The notes below the pieces were generated by a model, which did no database searches, was not told the DNA's origin, and saw only the letters and a program-made list of their open reading frames with translations. Both the position numbers and the translations under genes were made by a program. Positions 1 to 5,788 of a stretch of 7,684 nt of DNA are shown here, piece by piece. The DNA comes from Porticoccaceae bacterium (GTDB lineage Bacteria; Pseudomonadota; Gammaproteobacteria; Pseudomonadales; Porticoccaceae): NCBI GenBank assembly GCA_028822945.1, contig JAPKCN010000087.1, positions 1 to 7,684 on the forward strand, written 5' to 3'. The number at the start of each line of letters is the position of its first letter. Positions within the stretch are counted from its first letter, which is position 1.

Positions 1-218
1 CGGCAATCATGCTCGGAATGGGCGCATTGGGAGCAGCTATTGGTATGGGTTTGCTCGGCGGTAAACTGATAGAGGGTACTGCGCGTCAGCCAGAACTCGG
101 CCCGATGTTGCAGGGCAAGATGTTTCTGCTGGCGGGTTTAATTGATGCTGTGCCGATTATCGGTGTCGGCATTGCTATGTATCTGATTTTCGTTGTTGCC
201 CCCGGCGTGGGCGCATAG
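1..218 (+). CDS. atpE: F1Fo ATP synthase subunit c (5'-truncated by window edge)
   Basis: Membrane proteolipid that forms the rotating c-ring of Fo and carries ions across the inner membrane. The frame is already open at base 3 (Ala-Ile before the first Met), and alignment by eye to E. coli subunit c shows that about 13 N-terminal residues lie before the window, so the ATG at base 9 is internal (E. coli Met16). Visible parts are the Gly/Ala-rich end of helix 1 (GALGAAIGMG), the polar loop with ARQP that contacts gamma and epsilon, and helix 2 with the essential carboxylate in GLIDAVP (Asp codon 144-146, equivalent to E. coli Asp61). The Asp and the lack of the Glu-Ser-Thr sodium ligands favour proton coupling (inference). 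The C-terminus ends in APGVGA, about five residues longer than in E. coli. It is followed 41 nt later by atpF in the same operon. Confidence 0.95.
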   Translation, partial: AIMLGMGALGAAIGMGLLGGKLIEGTARQPELGPMLQGKMFLLAGLIDAVPIIGVGIAMYLIFVVAPGVGA

Positions 219-248
219 CGCTAAACACCTTTAATGCACCCTAACGAC

Positions 249-253
249 GAGGT
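249..253 (+). promoter_or_regulatory. Ribosome binding site that fixes the GTG start of atpF
   Basis: GAGGT lies six bases before the GTG at 260-262. It supports GTG as the true start: no in-frame ATG is needed, and the resulting N-terminus MNINLTLFGQ matches that of E. coli subunit b, which also starts at GTG. The same GAGGT pentamer precedes atpH (733-737) and atpA (1286-1290) at spacings of 5 and 6 bases. Confidence 0.75.
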
Positions 254-259
254 AGAAGC

Positions 260-730
260 GTGAATATTAATCTAACGCTTTTTGGACAGATGGTGACCTT
301 TGCATTCTTTGTGTGGTTTTGCATGAAGTATGTGTGGCCGGTGATTATCGATGCTATGGACGAGCGCCAGCAAAAAATTGCGGATGGTTTAGATGCGGCT
401 GAAAGGGCTTTGCGCGATTTAGAAAGCGCTAAAAGCCAAGCCTCCGATCAGATGCAGGTGGCTAAGCAGGAAGCCGCTGGCATTATTGATCAGGCCCACA
501 AGCGCGCTAGTCAAATTGTCGAAGAAGCCAAGCAACAAGCTATTGCTGAGGGCGACCGGTTGAAGGTTGCTGCCGCCGCAGAGATTGACCAAGAAGTGAA
601 TCGCGCTAAAGAAGAACTTCGCGCGGCGGTCGCCGGTTTGGCGCTAGCAGGAGCTGAGCGGGTACTCGAGGCATCGGTCGACGATGCTGCTAATCGCGCG
701 CTGGTCGACCAGCTCGCAGCGCAGCTTTAG
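260..730 (+). CDS. atpF: F1Fo ATP synthase subunit b
   Basis: Peripheral-stalk (stator) subunit that is anchored in the membrane next to subunit a and holds the alpha3beta3 head still through delta. Translation from GTG gives 156 residues, the same length as E. coli AtpF. One hydrophobic N-terminal segment (about residues 4-25, ending in FCMKYVWP) is the membrane anchor. The rest is a long charged, Ala/Gln/Glu/Lys-rich helix (about 30-135) typical of the right-handed coiled-coil dimer. The C-terminal LAGAERVLEASVDDAAN is the conserved delta-binding end. There is a single b gene and no b' paralogue, as in Gammaproteobacteria and unlike photosynthetic or many alpha-proteobacterial operons. The stop is 12 nt before atpH. 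Confidence 0.97.
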   Translation: MNINLTLFGQMVTFAFFVWFCMKYVWPVIIDAMDERQQKIADGLDAAERALRDLESAKSQASDQMQVAKQEAAGIIDQAHKRASQIVEEAKQQAIAEGDRLKVAAAAEIDQEVNRAKEELRAAVAGLALAGAERVLEASVDDAANRALVDQLAAQL

Positions 731-742
731 GCGAGGTCGAGT

Positions 743-1279
743 ATGGCAGAATTGAGTACATTGGCGCGCCCCTACGCGCGGGCAGCATTCGAGTATGCTG
801 TTGCGGCGAAACAGCTGCAGGCCTGGTCGGATGGCTTGAAAACTGCGGCGATTGTGGTGGTGCAGACACCGGTTGTCAGTCTGTTGAGTTCACCCAGCAC
901 TACCGGCGCAGAGCAGTCGTCTGCTATGTTAGACATCTGTGGCACAGAACTCAGTGTGACACTGCAGAACTTGGTGGTGATTCTTTCGGAAAATCGCCGT
1001 ATTCAACTTCTTCCGCAGATTTCACAGCAGTTCGAAGCGTTAAAGGCCAATCATGAAAAGGCAATCGACGTAGAGGTAATATCTGCGCGTGATCTAGATG
1101 CCGAGCAGCAGAGGCAACTAAGTGACGCACTCGCGGTAAAGCTCGAACGCAACATAAATATGAAGGTTCGTTTGGATAAGAGCCTGATCGGGGGTGCGGT
1201 AATACGTGCCGGGGATACCGTTATTGACGGTTCCATTCGTGGTCGTTTGACCAAACTTGCAGAATCATTAAATTCGTAA
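743..1279 (+). CDS. atpH: F1Fo ATP synthase subunit delta
   Basis: Stator protein that sits on top of F1 and joins the alpha-subunit N-termini to the C-terminal ends of the b dimer. It is 178 residues long (177 in E. coli). The conserved start LARPYARAAFEYA (about residues 7-19) opens the N-terminal helical domain that binds alpha. The signature at the C-terminal end is present as LIGGAVIRAGDTVIDGSIRG (about 148-167). The middle of the N-terminal domain is divergent, which is usual for this family. The ATG is supported by GAGGT at 733-737, five bases upstream. It is transcribed with atpF (12-nt gap) and atpA (17-nt gap). Confidence 0.96.
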   Translation: MAELSTLARPYARAAFEYAVAAKQLQAWSDGLKTAAIVVVQTPVVSLLSSPSTTGAEQSSAMLDICGTELSVTLQNLVVILSENRRIQLLPQISQQFEALKANHEKAIDVEVISARDLDAEQQRQLSDALAVKLERNINMKVRLDKSLIGGAVIRAGDTVIDGSIRGRLTKLAESLNS

Positions 1280-1296
1280 AGGATTGAGGTCCAAGC

Positions 1297-2841
1297 ATGC
1301 AGCAACTGAATCCATCAGAAATCAGCGAAATCATCAAGAGTCGTATCGACAATCTAGATGTTTCATCAGAAGCCCAAAATGAGGGTACTATTGTCTCCGT
1401 ATCGGACGGCATCATTCGCATTCACGGTCTAGCAGACGTGATGTATGGAGAGATGATCGAATTCGATGGCGGAATCTACGGAATGGCCTTAAACCTCGAG
1501 CGTGATTCTGTTGGAGCAGTCGTTCTGGGCGATTACCAAACCCTTGCCGAGGGCCAAAAAGCCCGCTGCACTGGGAGAGTATTAGAGGTGCCGGTTGGCC
1601 CCGAACTCGAAGGTCGAGTTGTCGATGCTCTAGGAAATCCAATCGACGGGAAAGGGCCCATAAATGCGGCCCTCACCGATGCTCTGGAGAAAGTCGCCCC
1701 AGGTGTCATTGAGCGCCAATCGGTCGATCAGCCAGTGCAAATAGGACTGAAGGCCATCGACGCGATGGTGCCGATTGGTCGTGGACAGCGCGAGTTGATA
1801 ATAGGTGATCGACAGATTGGCAAGACCGCTATCGCCGTTGATGCAATTATTAACCAGAAGGGCTCCGGCATCAAATGTGTTTATGTCGCGATCGGGCAAA
1901 AAGCCGCCTCGGTTGCGGCTGTCGTGCGCAAACTTGAAGAGCACGGCGCCATGGGCCATACCGTCGTAGTTGCGGCAACTGCCGCGGATCCTGCCGCAAT
2001 GCAGTACTTAGCGCCGTTCGCCGGCTGCACTATGGGCGAATATTATCGAGACCGTGGGCAGGACGCTTTAATTATCTATGACGATCTGACTAAGCAAGCC
2101 TGGGCTTATCGCCAAATCTCGCTGCTGTTAAAACGACCACCAGGTCGAGAGGCTTATCCTGGCGATGTATTTTATCTCCACTCGCGACTGCTCGAACGAG
2201 CAGCGCGTGTGAATGCTGCTTACGTTGAAAAATTCACTGGCGGTGAGATCAAAGGTCGGACGGGTTCTTTAACTGCATTGCCAGTGATTGAAACACAGGC
2301 TGGCGATGTCTCAGCATTTGTACCGACTAACGTGATCTCGATTACAGACGGACAGATATTCCTCGAGGCGGATATGTTCAATGCCGGTATTAGGCCGGCT
2401 ATGAACGCAGGTATTTCGGTTTCTCGCGTGGGTGGTGCGGCGCAGACTAAGATTATCAAAAAGCTCTCAGGTGGTATTCGTACAGCACTGGCACAGTATC
2501 GCGAGTTAGCGGCATTCTCTCAATTTGCTTCAGATTTAGACGAGGCTACTAAGGCACAGTTAGACCATGGTGAGCGAGTAACCGAACTGATGAAGCAAAA
2601 GCAATATTCACCGCAGTCGATTGCCGAGATGGGCGTTATGGTATTTGCTGCCGATCAGGGCTATCTGAAGCCAATTGAGGTTGCGAAAATCGGCGATTTT
2701 GAGGCGGCTTTGCTGTCTTATATGAAAGCTGAACACGCAGACTTAATGGATCAAATTAATCAGTCAGGCGGCTATAACGACGACATCGCAGCGGGCTTCA
2801 AGGCAGCGCTCGACAAGTTTGTCGCCACTCAGACCTGGTAG
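1297..2841 (+). CDS. atpA: F1Fo ATP synthase subunit alpha
   Basis: Non-catalytic nucleotide-binding subunit of the F1 head (three copies alternating with beta). It has 514 residues, one more than E. coli AtpA owing to an extra Gln near the start. In order: N-terminal beta-barrel (about 25-95, with EGTIVSVSDGIIRIHG), nucleotide-binding domain (about 95-380) and C-terminal helical domain. Visible motifs are PIGRGQREL, the P-loop GDRQIGKT (residues 170-177; Lys176 and Thr177), the DALIIYDDLTKQA Walker B region, RPPGREAYPGD, and SVSRVGGAAQ, whose Arg377 corresponds to the E. coli arginine finger Arg376. Ile174 stands where Thr is nearly always found in alpha P-loops; this is described in a separate finding. 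GAGGT at 1286-1290 supports the ATG. All other key residues are intact, so the gene looks functional. Confidence 0.98.
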   Translation: MQQLNPSEISEIIKSRIDNLDVSSEAQNEGTIVSVSDGIIRIHGLADVMYGEMIEFDGGIYGMALNLERDSVGAVVLGDYQTLAEGQKARCTGRVLEVPVGPELEGRVVDALGNPIDGKGPINAALTDALEKVAPGVIERQSVDQPVQIGLKAIDAMVPIGRGQRELIIGDRQIGKTAIAVDAIINQKGSGIKCVYVAIGQKAASVAAVVRKLEEHGAMGHTVVVAATAADPAAMQYLAPFAGCTMGEYYRDRGQDALIIYDDLTKQAWAYRQISLLLKRPPGREAYPGDVFYLHSRLLERAARVNAAYVEKFTGGEIKGRTGSLTALPVIETQAGDVSAFVPTNVISITDGQIFLEADMFNAGIRPAMNAGISVSRVGGAAQTKIIKKLSGGIRTALAQYRELAAFSQFASDLDEATKAQLDHGERVTELMKQKQYSPQSIAEMGVMVFAADQGYLKPIEVAKIGDFEAALLSYMKAEHADLMDQINQSGGYNDDIAAGFKAALDKFVATQTW

Positions 2842-2866
2842 CCAATCGCGGACACGGATTTAGATC

Positions 2867-3727
2867 ATGGCAGTCGGAAAAGAAGTCAAAACAAAAATCG
2901 CCAGCATCGGTAGTACGCAAAAGATTACTCGTGCGATGGAAATGGTAGCGGCGAGCAAGATGCGTCGAGCGCAAGAGCGCATGGCGTTGGGTAAACCCTA
3001 CGCACAGCGCATACGCGATGTGGTCGGGCATATTGCTAACTCGGTTTCAGAGTACCGGCACCCGTACTTACAGCAACGCGAAATAGCGCGGGTTGGATTC
3101 GTTCTGATTTCTACCGACCGCGGCCTCTGCGGAGGCTTGAACGTAAACCTGTTCAAGTCGGCTATTAAATCTATGCGAGACTGGTCAGAGCGTGGGGTCG
3201 AGGTAGAAATCTGCGTGATTGGCAATAAAGCTGCGAGTTTCTTTGCCAGTGTTGGAGGCAACGTGGTTTCCAGCGTCAAGGACGTGGGCGATGAACCGCT
3301 GGCCGAAGATTTAATTGGCGGTGTCAAAGTGATGTTGGATTCTTATGATAACGGCAGTATAGATAAGCTTTTTCTCGTCAGTAATGAGTTTGTGAATACT
3401 ATGACTCAGACGCCGTGTGTGCAACAGCTGTTGCCGTTAGCGCCGAGTGAAGACGACAAATTGAGTCATCATTGGGATTATATTTACGAGCCGGATGCAG
3501 TAGCACTGCTGGATGGTATGTTGGTGCGCTACATCGAGTCTCAAGTCTACCAAGGCGTGGTTGAAAACAAGGCTTGCGAACAGGCAGCACGTATGTTGGC
3601 GATGAAAAATGCGACCGAAAACGCGGGTGAGTTGATCGATGAATTACAACTGCTTTACAACAAGGCACGCCAAGCGGCAATTACTCAAGAATTGTCAGAA
3701 ATAGTCAGTGGTGCGGCGGCGGTATAG
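2867..3727 (+). CDS. atpG: F1Fo ATP synthase subunit gamma
   Basis: Central rotor shaft that turns inside the alpha3beta3 hexamer and connects to epsilon and the c-ring. It has 286 residues (287 in E. coli). The N-terminal helix carries KIASIGSTQKITRAMEMVAA, and the C-terminal helix runs to ITQELSEIVSGAAAV; these two form the antiparallel coiled coil in the head. The globular Rossmann-like middle holds the conserved STDRGLCGGLN. The ATG gives an N-terminus that aligns with the family. Only a weak purine site (CGGA at 2855-2858, eight bases upstream) is present, weaker than those of neighbouring atp genes, which would suit a subunit needed at one copy per complex. The gap after atpA is 25 nt. 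Confidence 0.97.
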   Translation: MAVGKEVKTKIASIGSTQKITRAMEMVAASKMRRAQERMALGKPYAQRIRDVVGHIANSVSEYRHPYLQQREIARVGFVLISTDRGLCGGLNVNLFKSAIKSMRDWSERGVEVEICVIGNKAASFFASVGGNVVSSVKDVGDEPLAEDLIGGVKVMLDSYDNGSIDKLFLVSNEFVNTMTQTPCVQQLLPLAPSEDDKLSHHWDYIYEPDAVALLDGMLVRYIESQVYQGVVENKACEQAARMLAMKNATENAGELIDELQLLYNKARQAAITQELSEIVSGAAAV

Positions 3728-3767
3728 AGCCTAATAAATTTTACAGTTTAGTGAAGAGGAACCGGAC

Positions 3768-5165
3768 ATGAGTAGCGGAAGAATCGTACAAATTATTGGT
3801 GCTGTGATCGACGTGGAATTTCCGCGCGAAGGGGTGCCGAGTGTGTATGACGCCCTAGTGGTTGAAGACAAGGGCTTGACCCTCGAAGTACAGCAGCAAT
3901 TAGGTGATGGCGTGGTTCGCACGATTGCCATGGGTTCATCTGAGGGCATTAGCCGGGGTCTCGCGGTGAAAAATACTCAGGCCCCGATCTCGGTTCCGGT
4001 GGGCGTTGAGACGCTGGGCCGGATTATGGATGTTCTAGGAAATCCGATTGACGAGAAAGGGCCAATTGGCGCTAGCGAAACTATGTCAATTCATCGGAAA
4101 CCGCCAGCTTACGATCAACTGGCCGCCTCAGACGAGTTGTTGGAAACCGGCATTAAGGTGATCGACTTAGTATGTCCGTTTGCTAAGGGCGGTAAAGTCG
4201 GACTGTTTGGGGGTGCCGGTGTCGGCAAGACTGTAAATATGATGGAGCTAATCAACAATATTGCTACCGAGCATTCGGGGTTATCTGTGTTCGCTGGCGT
4301 TGGTGAGCGGACTCGCGAGGGCAACGATTTTTACTATGAGATGCAGGATTCGGGTGTCGTCAATATTGAAACACCAAGTGAATCAAAAGTGGCTATGGTC
4401 TACGGACAGATGAACGAGCCGCCAGGGAACAGACTCCGCGTGGCCCTTACCGGTCTAACGATGGCAGAAAAATTTCGCGACGAAGGTAAAGATGTGCTGT
4501 TGTTTATAGATAACATCTATCGTTATACCCTGGCGGGTACCGAGGTGTCAGCACTGCTCGGAAGGATGCCGTCGGCAGTTGGCTATCAACCGACGTTGGC
4601 CGAGGAAATGGGCGTTCTCCAAGAGCGAATTACGTCTACTAAGGTTGGCTCTATTACCTCGGTACAGGCAGTCTATGTTCCGGCAGACGATCTAACCGAT
4701 CCGTCACCGGCGACCACTTTTGCCCACCTTGACTCTACCGTAGTGTTGAGCCGAGACATTGCCTCAAAAGGTATCTATCCTGCGGTTGATCCGCTCGACT
4801 CAACCTCTCGACAACTCGATCCTCTGATCATTGGACAGGCGCACTACGAGGTGGCCAGAGGCGTGCAGACGGTGTTGCAGCGCTACAAGGAACTGAAGGA
4901 TATCATTGCTATTTTGGGTATGGATGAACTCTCGGAAGAGGACAAGTTAGCGGTAGCGAGGGCACGAAAAATTGAACGCTTCTTATCGCAACCCTTTCAT
5001 GTCGCGGAGATTTTCACTGGCGCGCCGGGCAAATATGTATCACTCAAGGATACGATCGCTGGGTTTCAGGGGATTTTAGATGGAGAATACGATCATCTGC
5101 CCGAACAGGCCTTTTATATGGTCGGCTCTATCGATGAAGCTATTGAAAAAAGTAAAAGCCTGTAA
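3768..5165 (+). CDS. atpD: F1Fo ATP synthase subunit beta (catalytic)
   Basis: Catalytic subunit that makes or hydrolyses ATP at the interface with alpha. It has 465 residues (460 in E. coli). Visible are the N-terminal barrel (GRIVQIIGAVIDVEFP), the Walker A GGAGVGKT (148-155, Lys154 and Thr155), GVGERTREGNDF with the catalytic Glu180 (E. coli Glu181), the Walker B strand VLLFIDN ending at Asp248, the ALLGRMPSAVGYQPTLAEEMG signature, and the DELSEED loop at 386-392 that couples to gamma and epsilon. A loop after Asp194 is about seven residues longer than in E. coli. A strong ribosome site (AAGAGGA, 3754-3760) lies at the end of the 40-nt atpG-atpD gap. All catalytic residues are present. Confidence 0.99.
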   Translation: MSSGRIVQIIGAVIDVEFPREGVPSVYDALVVEDKGLTLEVQQQLGDGVVRTIAMGSSEGISRGLAVKNTQAPISVPVGVETLGRIMDVLGNPIDEKGPIGASETMSIHRKPPAYDQLAASDELLETGIKVIDLVCPFAKGGKVGLFGGAGVGKTVNMMELINNIATEHSGLSVFAGVGERTREGNDFYYEMQDSGVVNIETPSESKVAMVYGQMNEPPGNRLRVALTGLTMAEKFRDEGKDVLLFIDNIYRYTLAGTEVSALLGRMPSAVGYQPTLAEEMGVLQERITSTKVGSITSVQAVYVPADDLTDPSPATTFAHLDSTVVLSRDIASKGIYPAVDPLDSTSRQLDPLIIGQAHYEVARGVQTVLQRYKELKDIIAILGMDELSEEDKLAVARARKIERFLSQPFHVAEIFTGAPGKYVSLKDTIAGFQGILDGEYDHLPEQAFYMVGSIDEAIEKSKSL

Positions 5166-5191
5166 ATTGGGGTTAGCAGAGGCACAATCGC

Positions 5192-5617
5192 ATGACTAGA
5201 TCAGTACATTGTGACATCGTAAGCGCAGACGAGTCGTTGTTTTCTGGATCTGTTGATATGGTGATAGCGACCGGGTCTCTCGGTGAAATGGGTATTACCC
5301 CCGGGCATGCTCCATTGCTGAGCGATCTCAATCCTGGCCCAGTTCGCCTGGTTAGAGAGGGCGGTGAAGAGGAGATATACTATTTGTCAGGCGGTTATAT
5401 CGAAGTGCAGCCAAACAGTATTTCAATCCTCGCCGACTCTGCGGTTCGCGCCGCAGATATTGACGAAGCTGCTGCGGCCGAGGCGGTTAAATCTGCCGAG
5501 CAGACGATTGCCAATATGTCCGCTGAAATCGATTACTCCAAAGCGGCGACCATGTTAGCCGAGGCATCGGCGCAGTTGCGCACTGTGCAGACGCTGCGTA
5601 AAAAGCTTGGCAATTGA
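5192..5617 (+). CDS. atpC: F1Fo ATP synthase subunit epsilon
   Basis: Rotor subunit at the foot of gamma; its C-terminal helices can extend and inhibit ATP hydrolysis. It has 141 residues (139 in E. coli). The N-terminal beta-sandwich (about 1-85) contains GEMGITPGHAPLL and the conserved YLSGGYIEVQPNSISILADSA. The C-terminal part (about 88-138) is Ala/Glu/Lys-rich and fits the helical hairpin. The start is supported by AGAGG at 5178-5182, nine bases upstream, and by alignment of the N-terminus with the family. It is the last gene of the operon; an intrinsic terminator begins 14 bases after its stop. Confidence 0.96.
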   Translation: MTRSVHCDIVSADESLFSGSVDMVIATGSLGEMGITPGHAPLLSDLNPGPVRLVREGGEEEIYYLSGGYIEVQPNSISILADSAVRAADIDEAAAAEAVKSAEQTIANMSAEIDYSKAATMLAEASAQLRTVQTLRKKLGN

Positions 5618-5631
5618 ATATTGATGTGGCG

Positions 5632-5657
5632 AAAGGGTGGCGTAGCCACCCTTTTTT
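5632..5657 (+). terminator. Rho-independent terminator of the atp operon
   Basis: A perfect 10-bp stem (AAAGGGTGGC at 5632-5641 with GCCACCCTTT at 5645-5654) closes a three-base GTA loop. It runs directly into a six-T tract (5652-5657) shared with the 3' arm. It starts 14 bases after the atpC stop and is the canonical end of the atp transcript. On the opposite strand only three T follow the stem, so it is expected to work mainly in the + direction. Confidence 0.92.
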
Positions 5658-5661
5658 GTGT

Positions 5662-5685
5662 CTGACGGTTTTTTTACGCCGTTAG
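5662..5685 (+). repeat. Small inverted repeat after the terminator
   Basis: CTGACGG (5662-5668) can pair with CCGTTAG (5679-5685), seven pairs including one G-U, around a ten-base loop that contains seven consecutive T. No T tract follows the stem on either strand, so it does not look like a standard terminator. It may be a fortuitous repeat, an mRNA 3'-end element from readthrough, or part of the glmU promoter region. Confidence 0.3.
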
Positions 5686-5726
5686 CTATTCCCTTGTTGT
5701 ACTTGTATCGCGATCTTTTTGGCAGT

Positions 5727-5750
5727 ACCGTAAGCGCTTTAAGTAACGGT
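5727..5750 (+). repeat. Inverted repeat with inner palindrome in the glmU leader
   Basis: ACCGT (5727-5731) and ACGGT (5746-5750) are exact inverted copies flanking the perfect palindrome AAGCGCTT (5732-5739). The arms are only five bases long, so chance is possible. The position 40-60 bases before glmU would fit an operator or leader hairpin, but no known binding motif is recognised. Confidence 0.22.
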
Positions 5751-5788
5751 TTTCGAACGATCTTTGATGGAGCTCTAGTAGTCTGCTT

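Larger units (their letters stand above)
5658..5788 (+). promoter_or_regulatory. Non-coding leader upstream of glmU; presumed promoter region
   Basis: 131 bases without a gene between the atp terminator and glmU. Because a strong terminator lies upstream, glmU-glmS is expected to have its own promoter here (inference). No good sigma70 pair is visible: the best fits are CTGACG (5662-5667) with GCTATT (5685-5690) at 17 bp, and TTGGCA (5719-5724), a 5/6 match to -35, with only poor -10 candidates at 16-17 bp. Several small palindromes are present, including ATCGCGAT (5707-5714) and AAGCGCTT (5732-5739). I cannot assign a regulator. Confidence 0.35.

Noticed and set aside
9..11. ATG at base 9 as the start of a 69-residue subunit c
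   Set aside because: The frame is open to the window edge, the two residues before the Met align with E. coli subunit c, and a start here would remove most of the first membrane helix. The true start is outside the window.
1630..1959. 109-codon open frame on the - strand within atpA
   Set aside because: It is antisense to a highly conserved coding region, has no recognisable protein character or ribosome site, and is best explained as a shadow of atpA codon use.
2998..3327. 109-codon open frame on the - strand within atpG
   Set aside because: Fully antisense to atpG with low-complexity Ser/Thr/Pro-rich translation; no independent support.
5364..5558. 64-codon + strand open frame inside atpC in another frame
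   Set aside because: It lies wholly within the conserved epsilon gene, its translation is basic and Pro-rich without domain character, and it has no separate context.
5719..5747. TTGGCA with a downstream -10 as a definite glmU promoter
   Set aside because: The -35 matches 5/6, but the -10 candidates at 16-17 bp (AAGTAA, AGTAAC) match only 2-3 of 6 and lack the conserved first and last bases, so it is kept only as a weak possibility.
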